From Orobanche coerulescens (taxonomy: Eukaryota; Streptophyta; Magnoliopsida; Lamiales; Orobanchaceae), in NCBI GenBank assembly GCA_033398695.1, contig CM065809.1, forward strand, positions 88,517,644 to 88,581,643: DNA of 64,000 nucleotides. The letters run 5' to 3'. Under the pieces are notes generated by a model that did not search any database, had not been told where the DNA came from, and was given only the letters and a program-made list of their open reading frames with translations. The position numbers were made by a program, and so were the translations under genes. Below, piece by piece: positions 1-12,136 of the stretch. Numbering within the stretch: the stretch's first letter is position 1; each line of letters begins with the position of its first letter.

Positions 1-632
1 AAGGCGAACATCAAGTGATAAACCACTCAACCAATAGATCAGTCAAATCATGACTCATCCTCTAGAGACCAGCCAGAAAGTCGTACCACCCGCATGACTT
101 GTAACACCGGCGTACACATCCCGAGTGAGCCGCTCATTATACATGTATACAATCATTGGTGTACACTTCCTGTTCTCATCGGCATCGGACGCCCATGCAA
201 TCACCGAATCACGTCACAGAAGGAAAACAACAACGCACATATATAGTCCTCGGGACCATATCAACTGCACACTCAAGTCCTCACAACTTGACATCTCGAA
301 TCATCACGAGGTTTTACCGAGATTATCACAAAATCTCGGGTACAACACCAAAAGAAAGTAAAATCACATCAAAAATCTCAAATCTCAAGATTCTCAAACA
401 CTATCATTATAATTGATCGACAACAAATGGTTCACAACCACAATACCACAATAGAGATTAAGTTAAACATTAATCCGAAAATCAAAGAAAGGAATACATA
501 AATCAAGGCTACATCTCAAGTGTACCCACCATTGATATCCTACAAATCATCAATCCCCTCCATCTCATCGATTCGAGGAGGACCCAAATCTGAGCTCGCT
601 GCTCCTCCTCAGCTGTCCTTACCTCTGGCTCC
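1..632 (-). other. Non-coding interior of gypsy element A, downstream of gag
   Basis: In the element's minus orientation this follows the gag stop. I see no protease, reverse transcriptase or integrase motif on either strand. Short frames here are uninformative. The element continues past the window start, so a pol gene further left cannot be excluded, but pol normally follows gag directly. Confidence 0.6.
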
Positions 633-1700
633 CTAAGCCTGATAGGATCCCTTGGATGAAGTATGAACTGGAGTAAACAAATCTCTCGAGGCTCGTGAGC
701 TCTCTCGAGATCTACTGACACTAGAACTCCTGCAGTATTTCTGGAGGTGTCCCTGTCTCCCACATAGAAAACAAGCAAAAGCTGGCATCGTACACCGAGT
801 GCTAATGTTCCCCGCTGAATCACAATTAAAACAAAAAACAGTCGAATTCGTCGTCTGAGAGGAAGCTGCTTTCCCAGCGCTAAGACTATAAGAAAATGAC
901 CTCTTGGATGTCGGAGCCCGATGTTCCTCTGGACGAACCGGCATCCAAGTCCTCTCACCAAAAGAAACTGAAGGGTTCGTCCGAGCAAGCTCCTTGATCA
1001 AAAGCTCTGCTCCAAGAGCCTTCTCGATGGATTCACCAAGTGAGTTACAATTATTATTGAACAACTGCATCCTCAACTGCGGGTTTAGCCTCTTGCTAAA
1101 ATACTTGATCTTATCCGCCTCAGTATGGATAATAGATGAAGCAAAATGAAGAAGTCCATGAAACTTCTCAGCAATGACAACAACACCCTCATCCTCGATG
1201 TATTCGGGGTTCAAAACCTCTAATAACTTGGCTTCACGAAGTGGAGCCGGATAATACCTCTCTAACATGAGAGTCTTGAACTCACCCCGAACATAATCAC
1301 GATCGATGGGTTTTACATAAAGCCACCAAGAATAAGCGCCCTTACACAAATAGTAATCCGCTACTGCCACCTTACTCTCTTCCGGAAACTGAACCATGTC
1401 GAAGAGTTTATCAAAATGTTCAAGCCAATGAACAATGTCAGCTGGTTCCGACGAACCCTCATAAGTAGGCGGCCTCTGATGAGAGATATCGCCAACAATC
1501 TGTTTCGTTCCCCCAGTCTGTCCATGAAGCGGCACCTGGAATCCCTGCTGCAGTGGACCACGAACCATCGAGGCCTGCATGGTTTCCACTATCTGTGTCA
1601 TCTGGGCCATCATGCTATTCATAAGTAAGAAAGTTTCGATGTGTCCACTCTCAGTCTGATTAGCTCCTCGAGCATGACCTTCTGAAGAAGAATCAGTCAT
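633..1700 (-). CDS. gag: Ty3/gypsy Gag polyprotein of element A
   Basis: An open 355-residue frame starts at an ATG 600 bp inside the primer binding site. It is expected to encode the capsid/nucleocapsid protein that packages element RNA in virus-like particles. Residues about 80-250 have the retrotransposon Gag pattern, including a Trp-Trp pair (AYSWW) and the RYYP-type motif. A basic, serine-rich stretch follows, then two zinc knuckles near the C-terminus. The second knuckle (CFLCGRQGHLQKYC, about 310-323) is a perfect CX2CX4HX4C. The first (CFNC...STRC, about 290-303) has Asn where His is expected. This is the only gag in the window without an internal stop. No protease or RT follows in the visible part, so it may belong to a gag-only, non-autonomous element. 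The family call is firm; function is inferred. Confidence 0.85.
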   Translation of the reverse strand: MTDSSSEGHARGANQTESGHIETFLLMNSMMAQMTQIVETMQASMVRGPLQQGFQVPLHGQTGGTKQIVGDISHQRPPTYEGSSEPADIVHWLEHFDKLFDMVQFPEESKVAVADYYLCKGAYSWWLYVKPIDRDYVRGEFKTLMLERYYPAPLREAKLLEVLNPEYIEDEGVVVIAEKFHGLLHFASSIIHTEADKIKYFSKRLNPQLRMQLFNNNCNSLGESIEKALGAELLIKELARTNPSVSFGERTWMPVRPEEHRAPTSKRSFSYSLSAGKAASSQTTNSTVFCFNCDSAGNISTRCTMPAFACFLCGRQGHLQKYCRSSSVSRSRESSRASRDLFTPVHTSSKGSYQA

Positions 1701-2299
1701 GTAGGTAACACCATCATCCTAACTCTGATCCATCTCGGCATATGCATGCGCATAAACATGAGGTTCTGGGTTTCAGCCGGCTCTGCAGCCTTTACTCCCC
1801 CTGTCACGTCCTCGGATTCCTCTTTCCATACTGAAAGAATAATGTTCGATCATGATCATAGCTCAAATATGCCTCAACAGCCAATCCAGAATGCTAAGTC
1901 AATAGCCAAACACGAATATACATACTCAACAGATAAACAATCACATCAATCATGCTAATCATAGCCAATACAGAGCCTACATGCTCCAAAACAAATAATC
2001 ATGAATCAATCGTAACACAAATGTCACATACATGTTTCAACAAAACATGTATAATCAATGACATAATGAATGTATGAACATAAAAGAGAATCGAGTCCTT
2101 ACACAGGTCATACGAAGCTTTGAGGTCTTGTGATACTAGTTCTCACTGACAACGACTCAATGAAATATTGACTCATACAGTCGTCCAACTATCACGACTC
2201 ACATAACCCGACTCTCCAGATTGTCATAACCTGACAGCCCCAGTACTACCGCGTCAGTAGAGCAACATAACTCACATATCAGGGTATCTCACAACCCAT
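1701..2299 (-). other. 5' leader of element A between primer binding site and gag
   Basis: This A-rich leader on the plus strand (T-rich in element orientation) has no coding signature. It spans the untranslated region from the primer binding site to the gag ATG, where packaging signals would be expected. I see no clear structure. Confidence 0.6.
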
Positions 2300-2313
2300 G
2301 CTCTGATACCATT
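2300..2313 (-). other. Primer binding site of element A
   Basis: On the minus strand this reads TGGTATCAGAGCATG, complementary to the 3' end of plant initiator tRNA-Met. It lies 3 bp inside the LTR end, as expected for minus-strand DNA priming. Confidence 0.85.
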
Positions 2314-3050
2314 TTCTGTAACACCCCCAAATCCCATTGGGTTATTGCAGTGCCGTGGACCCCACACCAGGAGATCCACCAGGCGACCACGACTAAATTA
2401 CATCAAACTAACCAACAAGGGAAATCACAGTCCCTACTATGATATCTGATACAATATTCCGATAAGGAATTTCAATTACAATGAAGGGCCTACATGGCCA
2501 AAATAAAAATACAACAAAATCCACGAGCCCTGCTCGGATAACACAAAATAACGACAACTGACAAACTGGAGAATACTCCCAACTGACTGACCAACATGAA
2601 CACCGAGACAACTAGGGACTAGTATCGCTCGAATGCCTCGTCGCCATCGTCATGCCCCAGTGTCTCAACTCTCTCCTCGCAAACACCTGAAACATGAGAA
2701 CATGTTCCGCCCCCACGAGGTCAGTCATCGAGATAATGAATATCAAGTACATGCACAACATGATATGCATCCAAAGGCAAAACAAACAGTAAAACAACTC
2801 ACAAACCAAGGTAAGAACCGAGAATTCATGAAACACTATTCCCATGGCATACGATCAATACTTGTTCAACAGGTTAGAACATAAGTGCCTAACGGAGAAT
2901 CATCAATATAGAACACAACAATGAATTACTCGAAGGTAAACCAAACCAAAGCTGAAATAAATACGAACCACAATGCCCGAAGGCTCTAACAGAAACACCA
3001 ATACATCACACATGGCCTAAAATCCCTCAGCTAAAGCTGCAAAATATCAC

Positions 3051-3440
3051 AATGGCCGAAGCCAAGCAACACGAAGCTGTAAATCATCACAATGGCTTGA
3101 AGCCAAACAACCAGAGGCTGTATCACATGAGGAGCTGAAGCCACACAGCACAAAGCTCTATCACAATGAGGGGCCGAAGCCACACAGCACGAAGCTGTAT
3201 CACAATGAGGGGCTGAAGCCACACAGCACGAAGCTGTATCACAATGAGGGGCCGAAGCCACACATCTGAAGTTGTATCACAATGAAGGGCCGAAGCCACA
3301 CAATATGAAGCAGTAAATAATCACAATGGCCTGAAGCCAAATAGCCCGAAGCTGTATCACATGAGGGGCCGAAGCCACACAGCCGAAGCTGTATCACAAT
3401 AAGGGGCCGAAGCCACACAACCGAAGTTGTATCACAATGA
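3051..3440 (-). repeat. 39-bp minisatellite in LTR A
   Basis: About ten imperfect tandem units of roughly 36-44 bp, each containing the core GAAGCCACACAGC and the word GAAGCTGTATCACAATG. Units near 3150-3270 are almost identical. Because 39 is divisible by three, a minus-strand frame reads as a 13-residue repeat, which is a by-product and not a gene. Confidence 0.85.
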
Positions 3441-3606
3441 GATCATCCGATGACCGTGACCTGCTGAATTGCAGGTGCTGGGAAACTAACCGCGAAGGAT
3501 CAAGCCCCAGACTTACCTATAATGAGATCACTAGTGATCGTGACCTACTGAACTGTAGGTGTTGGGAAACCAACCGCGAAGGTTCAAGCCCCAAACTTAC
3601 CCATCG
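3440..3606 (-). repeat. Two-copy 83-bp tandem repeat in LTR A
   Basis: Two adjacent units share GTGACCTRCTGAAYTG, GGTG(C/T)TGGGAAAC and AACCGCGAAGG. Each unit holds a small dyad (CCTGCTGAATTGCAGG-like). Position and copy number recall the two-copy module in the LTRs of the LARD, E1 and E2. Confidence 0.7.
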
Positions 3607-3719
3607 AGCACTAGCCGAGACTAGCCTCCAAGACACAATTAATCACAAATGGCAACGATCACAAGATTACCGAATTCACAAGAATAATAGTGTGCTGCCT
3701 TGAGTCGGCCAACACAACA

Positions 3720-3960
3720 ACAATAACTACGGATGGGCACCGTACTCGGTGGTCCCAATTCAAATACCTCGATTGCCTTGGAATGGCCAACCGATAACAA
3801 TGACTTAACGAATGGGATCTATCCTCGGCAATCTTAATTCAATACCTCGATTGTCTTAGAACGGCCAATCGATAACAACAACTCGGTGGATGGGAACTAT
3901 CCTCGACAGTACAAATTCAATACCTCGATTGTCTTAGAACGACAAATCGATAACAGTGAA
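3720..3960 (-). repeat. About 85-bp tandem repeat, three units, in LTR A
   Basis: Three successive units contain AATACCTCGATTG(C/T)CTT, then a GGCCAA(C/T)CGATAAC-like segment and CTATCCTCGRCA-like spacers. Identity between units is clear but imperfect. Confidence 0.7.
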
Positions 3961-5308
3961 TCAATAGATGCCTCAGTACCTTTAAATGGTTACCAACGAT
4001 GGAATTGATAATCACTATGTCAATACCTTTAATCGGCCAATACAACATCGATAGCAAAACACCAACATCAATAGCAACACTCCTATCGATGTCTAAATCG
4101 AACATCAATATCAACAATAACAATCGATACATCGATACTACGAACCGGCTACCGACAACAACAATAACAATAAGACGATCAACAAGAACATTTGGCATAA
4201 CTACCGAAGGGTATCGTATCAAACAATCACCTGATATCAACGAAAATCATGGAGAGACTACATCACGAAATGATACAACACATTCATACACATACAAGAT
4301 AACATTAATCTCATTGACTAGTATAAGAATAAAACTTGCCTCAAACCAAAGGCGATGAAATCTTCCAACGAACGATGAACGGCGTCCTCCGATGATCACA
4401 AGCACTCGAACAACCTTCAATGAAATACAATTCATTCAATAACACAATATCGATAAAAAACAACATAATAGATAACCTCAATTCAAATACGAATCGATCA
4501 AACCACACAAACGAATATCATAGTCCTCAACTATGAATTCTAACATCCTCCAATCACTTCAATGATCAAATAACATGATCATAATATTCTTAACACTTGT
4601 GAAAAACAATTCATCAAAGATTAACAAGAACAACATCAAACTAATCATCCTATAATGATAATATTACCAATATCATCACTATCACCTCAAGAACATCATC
4701 AACACAACAAACATGATGTCTCCACCAATATCAATCACAAATTCCTCAAGAATTTCGGATTAATCAACAAGATTAACTTAACCATTTTAAGATTAAGTTA
4801 ATTATCTACATAACTCATCATAATCCTACACTAAAATGATTATAATTTCTCAAGAACATAGCCAACAACAATAATCATCTCAAATCTATGTTAATCATTT
4901 AAAAATCTTAACATAACTCTTCCTAGACATGATTATAATCTCCAAGTATTCTTAAACATAAAGAACACAATCAACCTCAAGTCATCTACATCATATTCTT
5001 CATCATAAGTTCATAAAAACTACGAAGAATCATACTATCCTCCAACAACCTATCAATACACGAACTAATCGACCACAACATCATCATAATCTCAAGTTAA
5101 GCACAAGATTAGCCAACATACCTCTTGAAAGTGAAGAACAACCTCAAACCCTTCAAGAAATATAATATTCAAGCTCCCAAGCTCCAATCCAAGTTAGGAA
5201 GCTCCAAAACAAGTTGGAAGGGGTTGGAAATCACTAAGGGGTGCAGAGGGATGATTTCTAGAGAGATAAATCGAAACTCGGTCGTGAAGAAATGAAAAGA
5301 TGAAACAT

Positions 5309-5720
5309 GTATTTATAATATGCAGACTATTATGGCCAATAACCTCCTTGCATAATGTTACGTTATAGCCCTTATGTACGTTATGCTGACTACGTAGCGT
5401 ATGCTACGTTCGGCCAGAACTCGCTGTCTCAAAATGGGGTATCCATTAAGTACGTTAACAAATTACGTACTTAACCAACCTCACCGTTACTTGCATTAAC
5501 CTCCAAGTATAGCGTATGGAATGGGCGTTGACCTGCCTGCCCCAATCAAATCACGTGAATCCAGCCTACCCAGCCCCACATGCTGAAAGTCAGGTCGGAT
5601 CTGATACCCTGTGTTACATACATAACCAATATGGTTTAACGTACATAACACTCCAACTGTAGCGTAAATAATGTTATGCATGTAGCATACGCTATGGCTA
5701 ATATACTTAGCCAAAAATCA
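5309..5720 (-). promoter_or_regulatory. Putative U3 promoter of LTR A: TATA box and dyad words
   Basis: The minus strand has TATTATAAATA at about 5309-5320. Upstream of it in element orientation (higher coordinates) are GTAGCGTATGCTACG (about 5394-5408), AGCGTATGG (about 5512), TAGCGTAAAT (about 5660) and TAGCATACGCTATGG (about 5686), plus several AACGTAC words. These are variants of the dyad found as arrays in the other LTRs. Promoter activity is inferred from position. Confidence 0.5.
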
Positions 5721-5906
5721 AACTCACCAAGCAACAGCCAATCGACAATTATAATACCGACGACAAGTATCAATATTTTGATTCCGAAATATCCAATACA
5801 ATATATATTATATCAGTCAAATACAACAACACTTGTATAATTCCAAATAAATACGTACAACACAACAGTAAAACGAAAATAAAAAACAATTACACCTGGA
5901 TATACA

Positions 5907-6472
5907 GTTTTAATATCCCATTGGGCAGGGGGTGATCTAAAGATTTTCAAGTTTTTCTCCTTTTGGGTATACAGTTTACCCAATGTTTCAAGTTCACTGA
6001 CAATGCCAGTGAATCTGAGATCAAGCTCCTCAAGCGTTTCATAAGATTTCATTTCAAAAGATTCAAATTGCCGAGTAATTTTTGAAATTTTATTTTCTTT
6101 TGAGAGCTCAGTTACCTCGCAAATCATCTTGAGTTTATCCCAGATTTCCTTCGCTGTCTTACAGCTCTTTACCTTCGAGAATGTGCCTTTGCCAACAGTG
6201 ACAAATAATGCATTCTTAGCAACATTGTCAAGGTTCGCACGCTTGCGATCGTTGGTCATCCATTGCTCACGCTACTTGTCGAGCATTTCAGCATGAGGTT
6301 GTCCTTGTATTCTTGCGGCAGGACTAGCCTTCATTATCTTTATGGGGCCTTCTTGGATGACAAATATCATCTCCTCGTGCATGGCAGAAAGATGGGCTTC
6401 CATCCTGATTCTCGAGTCATCAAGTTCGTTAATCGAAAACATAAGAATCTTGTTTATCATTGAGGTATCCAT
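5907..6472 (-). pseudogene. gag: Ty1/copia Gag fragment interrupted by element A
   Basis: The N-terminal part of a copia Gag (UBN2-type) starts at the ATG at 6470-6472 and reads MDTSMINK. It parallels the gag of sirevirus B at 58593-60195 almost residue for residue, including the KSCKTAKEIWDKLK helix. An in-frame TAG lies at 6272-6274. The frame is lost at 5907, where LTR A was inserted, and the rest lies beyond the window. The Trp of the DDW motif is Ser here. It is a non-functional relic of a sirevirus-like element related to B. Confidence 0.85.
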
Positions 6473-6581
6473 TTGAGAAAATAGGAAAGATAAGGCTGTT
6501 TTAAAAAATAAGTGATTTTTGGATCTGAGTCGGTTAAAAATACGACTAATTCTTTGTAGAATCAACCGCTCTGATACCACT
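6473..6581 (-). other. Copia leader and primer binding site
   Basis: A short leader ends in a primer binding site whose minus strand reads AGTGGTATCAGAGCGG (6567-6580), complementary to initiator tRNA-Met. It is immediately followed by the LTR. Confidence 0.8.
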
Positions 6582-6671
6582 TGCTGGACACTAAGTATAC
6601 AATAAAAAGCTTGGAAAATAGATAGTACTACAAGCTGTACAATTTTTTAAAGTGAGTTTGCATAGCGGAAG
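6582..6671 (-). mobile_element. Copia LTR, left part, interrupted by element D
   Basis: This begins TGCTGGACACTAAGTATAC and matches the LTR of sirevirus B at 49241 (TGTTGGCCACTAAGTATAC). It stops at 6671, where gypsy D begins, and continues at 15404. Confidence 0.85.
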
Positions 6672-8695
6672 TGTAACACCCCCTAACCTAGCAGCTGAAC
6701 CGCAAAGGGGTCCACGCTACTAAGTTGGGGAGTATCACACTTTTAAACATTGAAAACCAATAAGAAGTAGATTTGGTAATGCGAGTACTCAGGGAAATAA
6801 TGCAAACCGGTATTATTTATTCAAAACATTATACAACCTTAAGTTTAATACATAACAAAACCATAACAGAGTGATCTTATTAAAAACAAAACATAGTCTT
6901 CGAGCATAGGGCCGAAATAGCTGGGGAATGGCATATGGACAAGTCTCCGGCTGTCAACACTGAAGAAGATAGTCAACTCCTATACATGAGCATCATCACC
7001 TGTATCATAAGAATCTAATGAGCTAATGGCTCAGTAAGATGAGACTTTTGTAATAGCAAAGTATCACGTATCACATTTATCAACAAATAACTACTATATA
7101 TAGTCATGTTCTTGTAAAATCCTTTCTTCGGGTACCCTTGAAGTGTGGTACTCGACTGATAGTGATAGGCCATGGTTTTTGGAACCTGTTCATATAATTG
7201 GCCAATAAAAGATGTATACTGGGGCTCCCATACTGGTTTTTCAACCAATGGTATTAACCGTATTCAACCTTTTTCATTCAGTGTGGGTTTCCTTGACCGA
7301 CTTTCAGCCGCAAGTATTTGCCACCATGTGTTGGGTCCGCCGGTCCCCCGCGTCCCGTGCCTACCCGCCATCAATCAAGTACCATACTTCCTGTTCTTAA
7401 ACATTCTTTCACAAACACATGTTATGCATGATCGTTCAATAACAGTCACATATGCAAATATCAATCAATATATGATCCTTATGATACAACAAGGAAAAGC
7501 ATCATCTTACCTCAAGTCCTATGCCTGTTGATGTGAAAAGATCAGTTTCTATGGATGGATGTGCTAAATTCCTTGAAGAAACAATTTGAAATCTCTTTGG
7601 GGACTTTTAACAAACACCTTTAAAAAACTGTTAGATTTGATCTTCCTATTTTATCGGGCTTTTTCTAGCTTTTAAAATTTTTAGAAGTGAAATATGTTGC
7701 GGGCGTCTTAAAGTGGAGGTTCACAGCTTCAAAATGGTATATTATTTGTTGGTATATACATACGTATACATATATTTATAGGAGTCCAAAGTCGGCTGAA
7801 AGTCAACCTTACTCGGACAGCAGGAGACCTTATCCGGACAGCTGGCCGAGAAGGTTCTGTCGGTCGTGACCGACCTTATCCGGACAGCTGGACAGCCTTA
7901 TCCGGATAGTGGCCTAGAAGCTACTGTCGGTCGTCACCGACCTTATCCGCATAAATTTGAGCCTTATCCGGTGTGGCCTAGAAGCTATCTTTGGCCGTGA
8001 CCGACAGCTTGTCGGGCCGGCGTATCCGGCGGTGACCGACAAATGTCAGTCAACTTGGCTCAACCGGTTCGACCCCTTCCCGATATCCAAATTCGATTTT
8101 CCGACCAGTTCCGGACTCGTCGGAGTTAAATATTCGATATGCTCGGAACGGATTTTCGATAATATTAAAATAATATTTTAATATTATTTTTGTAGTATAA
8201 GTGTTCTGTAATGAAAATTTTATCGTATCAATTCGTAGGAAATTTTCGAAATTACTTTCATAAATTCTAAAATAATCCTTATAATTTATTTTGAAATCTT
8301 TTCTTTTTAAATCTTTCATTTTATGTTGGAAACATATGGATCCAAGTATTGGACAACTTGTAATTATTGAAATCCATGATCATTAGCAAAATAAATAGCA
8401 TTTAATTAAGTCTTTGAATTTTATAGGATATTACAATTATTATTTTATAATCATTTAGCACATCGATCTCCTTACTGAGAAACTGAGCTCCTCACTGCAA
8501 CAAAACATCTCACAATGACCTTTATCATGTTAGAGGAGATAATTAACATGTCGTATAAAACATAATGCGAATGGACATAGCAGTTATTCATGCTCATGAA
8601 ATGTCTACTTGTATGCCATGATTCCATAATGCATATTATGTAAATGCATTTAGGTATTAAATGGTTATTGGCTTAGGGGATAACCGGGCATTACA
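6672..8695 (-). mobile_element. 3' LTR of element D
   Basis: This 2,024-bp LTR begins TGTAACACCCCC on the plus strand and ends GGGCATTACA. It matches 13323-15403 nearly line by line. It has about three units of the 67-bp array against four in the other LTR, and a 15-bp insertion near 8250. A TATA-like box is at 7771-7783. The short frames inside it also occur in the partner LTR and are not genes. Confidence 0.93.
7806..8003 (-). repeat. 67-bp tandem array, 3' LTR of D
   Basis: About three units containing CCTTATCCGGACAGCTGG, CCTAGAAGC and the dyad GTCGGTCGTGACCGAC. The third unit is degenerate and shortened. The array lies just upstream of the TATA box in element orientation. Confidence 0.85.
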
Positions 8696-11600
8696 GTCCT
8701 CCCCTCCTTATAAAATTTCATCCTCGAAATTGACATACCGAACAGTTCTGGATATTTGCTTTGCATTTCCTCCTCTCTTTCCCATGTAGCCTCTTCAACA
8801 GCATGATTCCTCCACAAAATCTTTACCAAATGAATTTCCTTGTTCCTTATTTTCTTTATTTTCTTATCAAGAACCTGTACCGGTTTCTCTTCATAGGACA
8901 AATCTGGGGATAATTCCAACGGCTCATAATTTAACACATGTGAGGGGTTGGAAATGTACTTCTTTAGCATAGACACATGGAAGACGTTGTGTACACCAGA
9001 TAGCGAAGGAGGTAAGGCTACTATATAAGCTCTGTCACCAACTCTCTCAAGGATTTCAAATGGGCCAACATATCTCGGGCTAAGTTTTCCTTTCTTCCCA
9101 AATCTCATTATGCTTTTCATCGGGGATACCCTCAAGAAGATATAGTCTCCAACTGCGAATTCCAAATCTCTTCTTCGATTATCTGCATAACTCTTCTGTC
9201 TATTTTGTGCAATTTTCATTCGTTCTCTTATCTTTTCTACCGCCATAGCAGTCTGTTGTATCATTTCGGGCCCAAGAGCTTCTTTCTCCAACTTCATCCC
9301 GGTACGGAGATCTACATTTTCTCCCATACAGTGCTTCATAAGGTGCCATCCCAATTGTAGATTGGTAACTGTTGTTGTAGGTGAACTCTACTAATGGAAG
9401 CTTTGTATCCCAATTGCCCTTGAAATCTAGTATGCATGCTCTCAACATATCTTCGAGTACTTGAATAACTCTTTCTGACTGCCCATCACTTTGTGGATGA
9501 AATGCGGTGCTGAAAGCAAGCTTCGTACCCATTGCATTATGTAAACTTTTCCAAAATGCAGATGTGAATTTAGGGTCCCTGTCAGATACTATAGATACTG
9601 GCACCCCATGTAGCCGGACTATCTCTTTAATATATTCCTGAGCATATCGATCTATATTATATGTGGATTTTACTGGAAGGAAATGAGCAGACTTGGTCAA
9701 TCTGTCAACAATCACCCATATGGAATTATACCCACTTTGAGTTCTTGGTAGCCCAAGCACAAAATCTATTGTAATGTGTTCCCATTTCCATTCTGAAATT
9801 AGTAAAGGCTTCAATAATCCCGCTGGTCTCTGATGTTCAGTTTTGATCTGCTGACAAGTTAGACATTCTGCCACAAATTTTGCAATATCTTTCTTCATGT
9901 TAGGCCACCAATAATGTTGTTGCAAGTCTTTATACATTTTTGTGCTACCTGGATGTATTGAATAAGGACTGGAATGGGCTTCCTTCAGAATGTCCCCTAT
10001 GATGGTTGTGTCAGCTGGCACACACAATCTCCCTTTATATCGTAATATTTTGTCACCAGAGACTGAGAAGTTTGGCAATTTGCCTTCATCAACTTTTTCC
10101 CTCAATTTGCCAATGTATTGATCCGCCTTCTGGGTTTATTTGATTATATCTTGCAGTGCAGGTTTCAATATGAGTGCTGATAATGAACAAGTCTTCCTTT
10201 CGGGCACAATTTCCAGTTCTAATTTTTGCAAGTCTAATAATAGTGGCTTCTGCGTGACTAGCAAGAAAAACATAGACTTTCTACTTAGTGCATCTGCAAC
10301 CACATTTGCCTTACCAGGATGATAGTTGATCTCGCAATCATAGTCTTTCACCAATTCCAACCACCTTCGCTGCCGCATATTCAGCTCCTTCGGTGTGAAA
10401 AAGTACTTCAAACTTTTGTGGTCTGTATAGATTTCGCACTTTTCGCCATATAGGTAATGCCTCCAAATTTTTAGTGCAAAGACAACAGCAGCCAATTCTA
10501 GATCATGTGTTGGATAATTCTTTTCATACTCTTTTAATTGCCTGGAGGCATAGGCTATTACCTTTCCATGTTGCATTAATACAGCACCCAAACCATTCTT
10601 AGAAGTATCAGTGTAAACTACAAAGCCACCTGTTCCCATAGGAGTGGCAAGAACAGGAGCCGTAGTTAATCTACGCTTCAATTCCTGGAAACTCCCTTCG
10701 CAAGCATCAGTCCAAACAAACTTTGTATTCTTCCTTGTTAACAATGTTAATGGGGTTGCAATATTCGAGAATCCTTGTACAAACCGTCGGTAGTATCCGT
10801 CTAGTCCTAAGAAACTTCGAACCTCTGATACATTAGTTGGCGTTGGCCAGTTGCTCACCGCCTCTACCTTGTTGGGATCAACTTAAATGCCCTCCTTGGA
10901 TACCACATGCCCTAAAAATACCACTTGTTCTATCCAGAATTCACATTTCTTGAATTTAGCATACAACCGTTTTTCGTTGAGAATTTGAAGCACAATTCTG
11001 AGGTGTTCTTTATGCTCATCTATATCATGTGAATAGATAAGGATGTCATCAATAAACACCACCACAAATTTGTCAAGGAACTCTTTGAATACCCGGTTCA
11101 TCAGATCCATAAATGCTGCTGGAGCATTTGTCAAACCAAAAGGCATCACTAAAAATTCATAGTGACCATATCGCGTTCTAAATGCTGTCTTTTGGATATC
11201 TTCTTTTTTGACCTTCAGTTGATGATATCCGGAACGTAAATCAATCTTTGAGAATACTGATGCTCCTTGCAACTGATCAAATAAATCATCTATCCTTGGA
11301 AGAGGATATTTGTTCTTGATGGTTACCTTATTCAGTTCCATATAGTCAATGCATAATCTCAATGAGCCATCTTTCTTTTTCACAAATTAGACAGGGGCTC
11401 CCCAAGGTGAACAACTAGGACGAATGAATCCCTTATCAAGTAATTTTTGTAGCTGAGTTTTTAATTCTTTCAATTCTGTTGGTGCCATTCTGTATGGGGC
11501 TTTAGAAATAGGGGTAGTTCCTGGCATTACATCGATTGCAAACTCAATTTCTTGATCTGGGGGCAACCCTGGTAGATCATCTGGAAACACATCAGGAAAT

Positions 11601-12136
11601 TCTCTAACCACATCTACATCTTCAGGCTTCAATTTCATTTCAAGGGAGGTGTCCAAAACATTAGCCAAATAGCCACCACACCCCTTATTTAACATCTTCC
11701 TAGCTTTTAGTGCAGTTATAATTGGCAAAGAGCACGAATATGAATTACCTTTAAAAATAAACCCTCCTTCATTTGCTGGTTGAAAGGCCACAATCTTCTT
11801 ATTGCAATCAACATTTGCACAATATTTAGCTAGCCAGTACATTCCAAGGATAACATCAAAATTAGATATTGGTAGGACAACAAGGTCGGCGTAAAGTATT
11901 CTTCTGCCAATTCGAACTGTACAGGCCCTCAACATTTGGTCAGAATCCATATTTTCTCCAAACGGAGCAGCCACATTATAACCAACTTTCAAGAGTTCTG
12001 GTTTAACGCCCGATTTTCTCATAAATGCATATGATGCAAATGAATGTGTAGATCCTGGGTCTATCAATGTAAGTGCAGGAATTCCTGAGATCAGAATGGT
12101 ACCTGAGACTACGGAAGCATCTGCATCAGCTTCGTC
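8665..12136 (-). pseudogene. pol: Decayed Pol polyprotein of element D
   Basis: Domains in order are: an aspartic protease near 12060 (DPGSTHSF in place of the usual DSG form); RT at about 11500-10880 with FIDDIL near 11045; RNase H at about 10780-10280 ([15 protein letters not shown]); integrase at about 10040-9280 with an HHCC-type finger (CLTCQQ), catalytic Asp in ITIDFV, Asp in SDRDPKF and Glu in GQSERV; and a chromodomain-like tail (VEEATWEREEEM) near 8750. Stops interrupt it at 11387-11389, 10883-10885 and 10136-10138, and a frameshift lies near 9280. The catalytic residues are otherwise preserved. It would have encoded replication and integration enzymes of a Tekay-like chromovirus. 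Confidence 0.93.
8696..8712 (-). other. Polypurine tract of element D
   Basis: The minus strand reads AAGGAGGGGAGGAC immediately before the 3' LTR start TGTAATGCCC. It is the expected plus-strand DNA primer site. Confidence 0.85.

Larger units (their letters stand above)
2317..5906 (-). mobile_element. 5' LTR of gypsy element A (about 3.6 kb)
   Basis: In element orientation the LTR starts TGTATATCC at 5906 and ends GGGGGTGTTACA at 2317, next to the primer binding site. Ends of the form TGTA(A)TATCC...GTGTTACA are shared with the LARD, E1 and E2 LTRs. The outer boundary is supported because copia gag homology resumes at 5907. The partner LTR and TSD lie outside the window. The LTR carries a TATA-like box (5309-5320), dyad words upstream of it, and three tandem-repeat blocks in its downstream half. 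The long AT-rich stretch at 4440-5250 has no gene. Confidence 0.8.

Noticed and set aside
2300..2313. Possible tRNA gene from tRNA-like words (also near 46218)
   Set aside because: Only the 3' end complement of initiator tRNA-Met is present, as in a primer binding site; no cloverleaf.
3031..3261. Minus-strand frame with a 13-residue Cys-rich repeat
   Set aside because: It is the translation of the 39-bp minisatellite in LTR A; repeat length divisible by three keeps the frame open.
7172..7531. 119-residue frame repeated at 13825-14184
   Set aside because: The two copies are the same LTR segment of D; no protein family signature.
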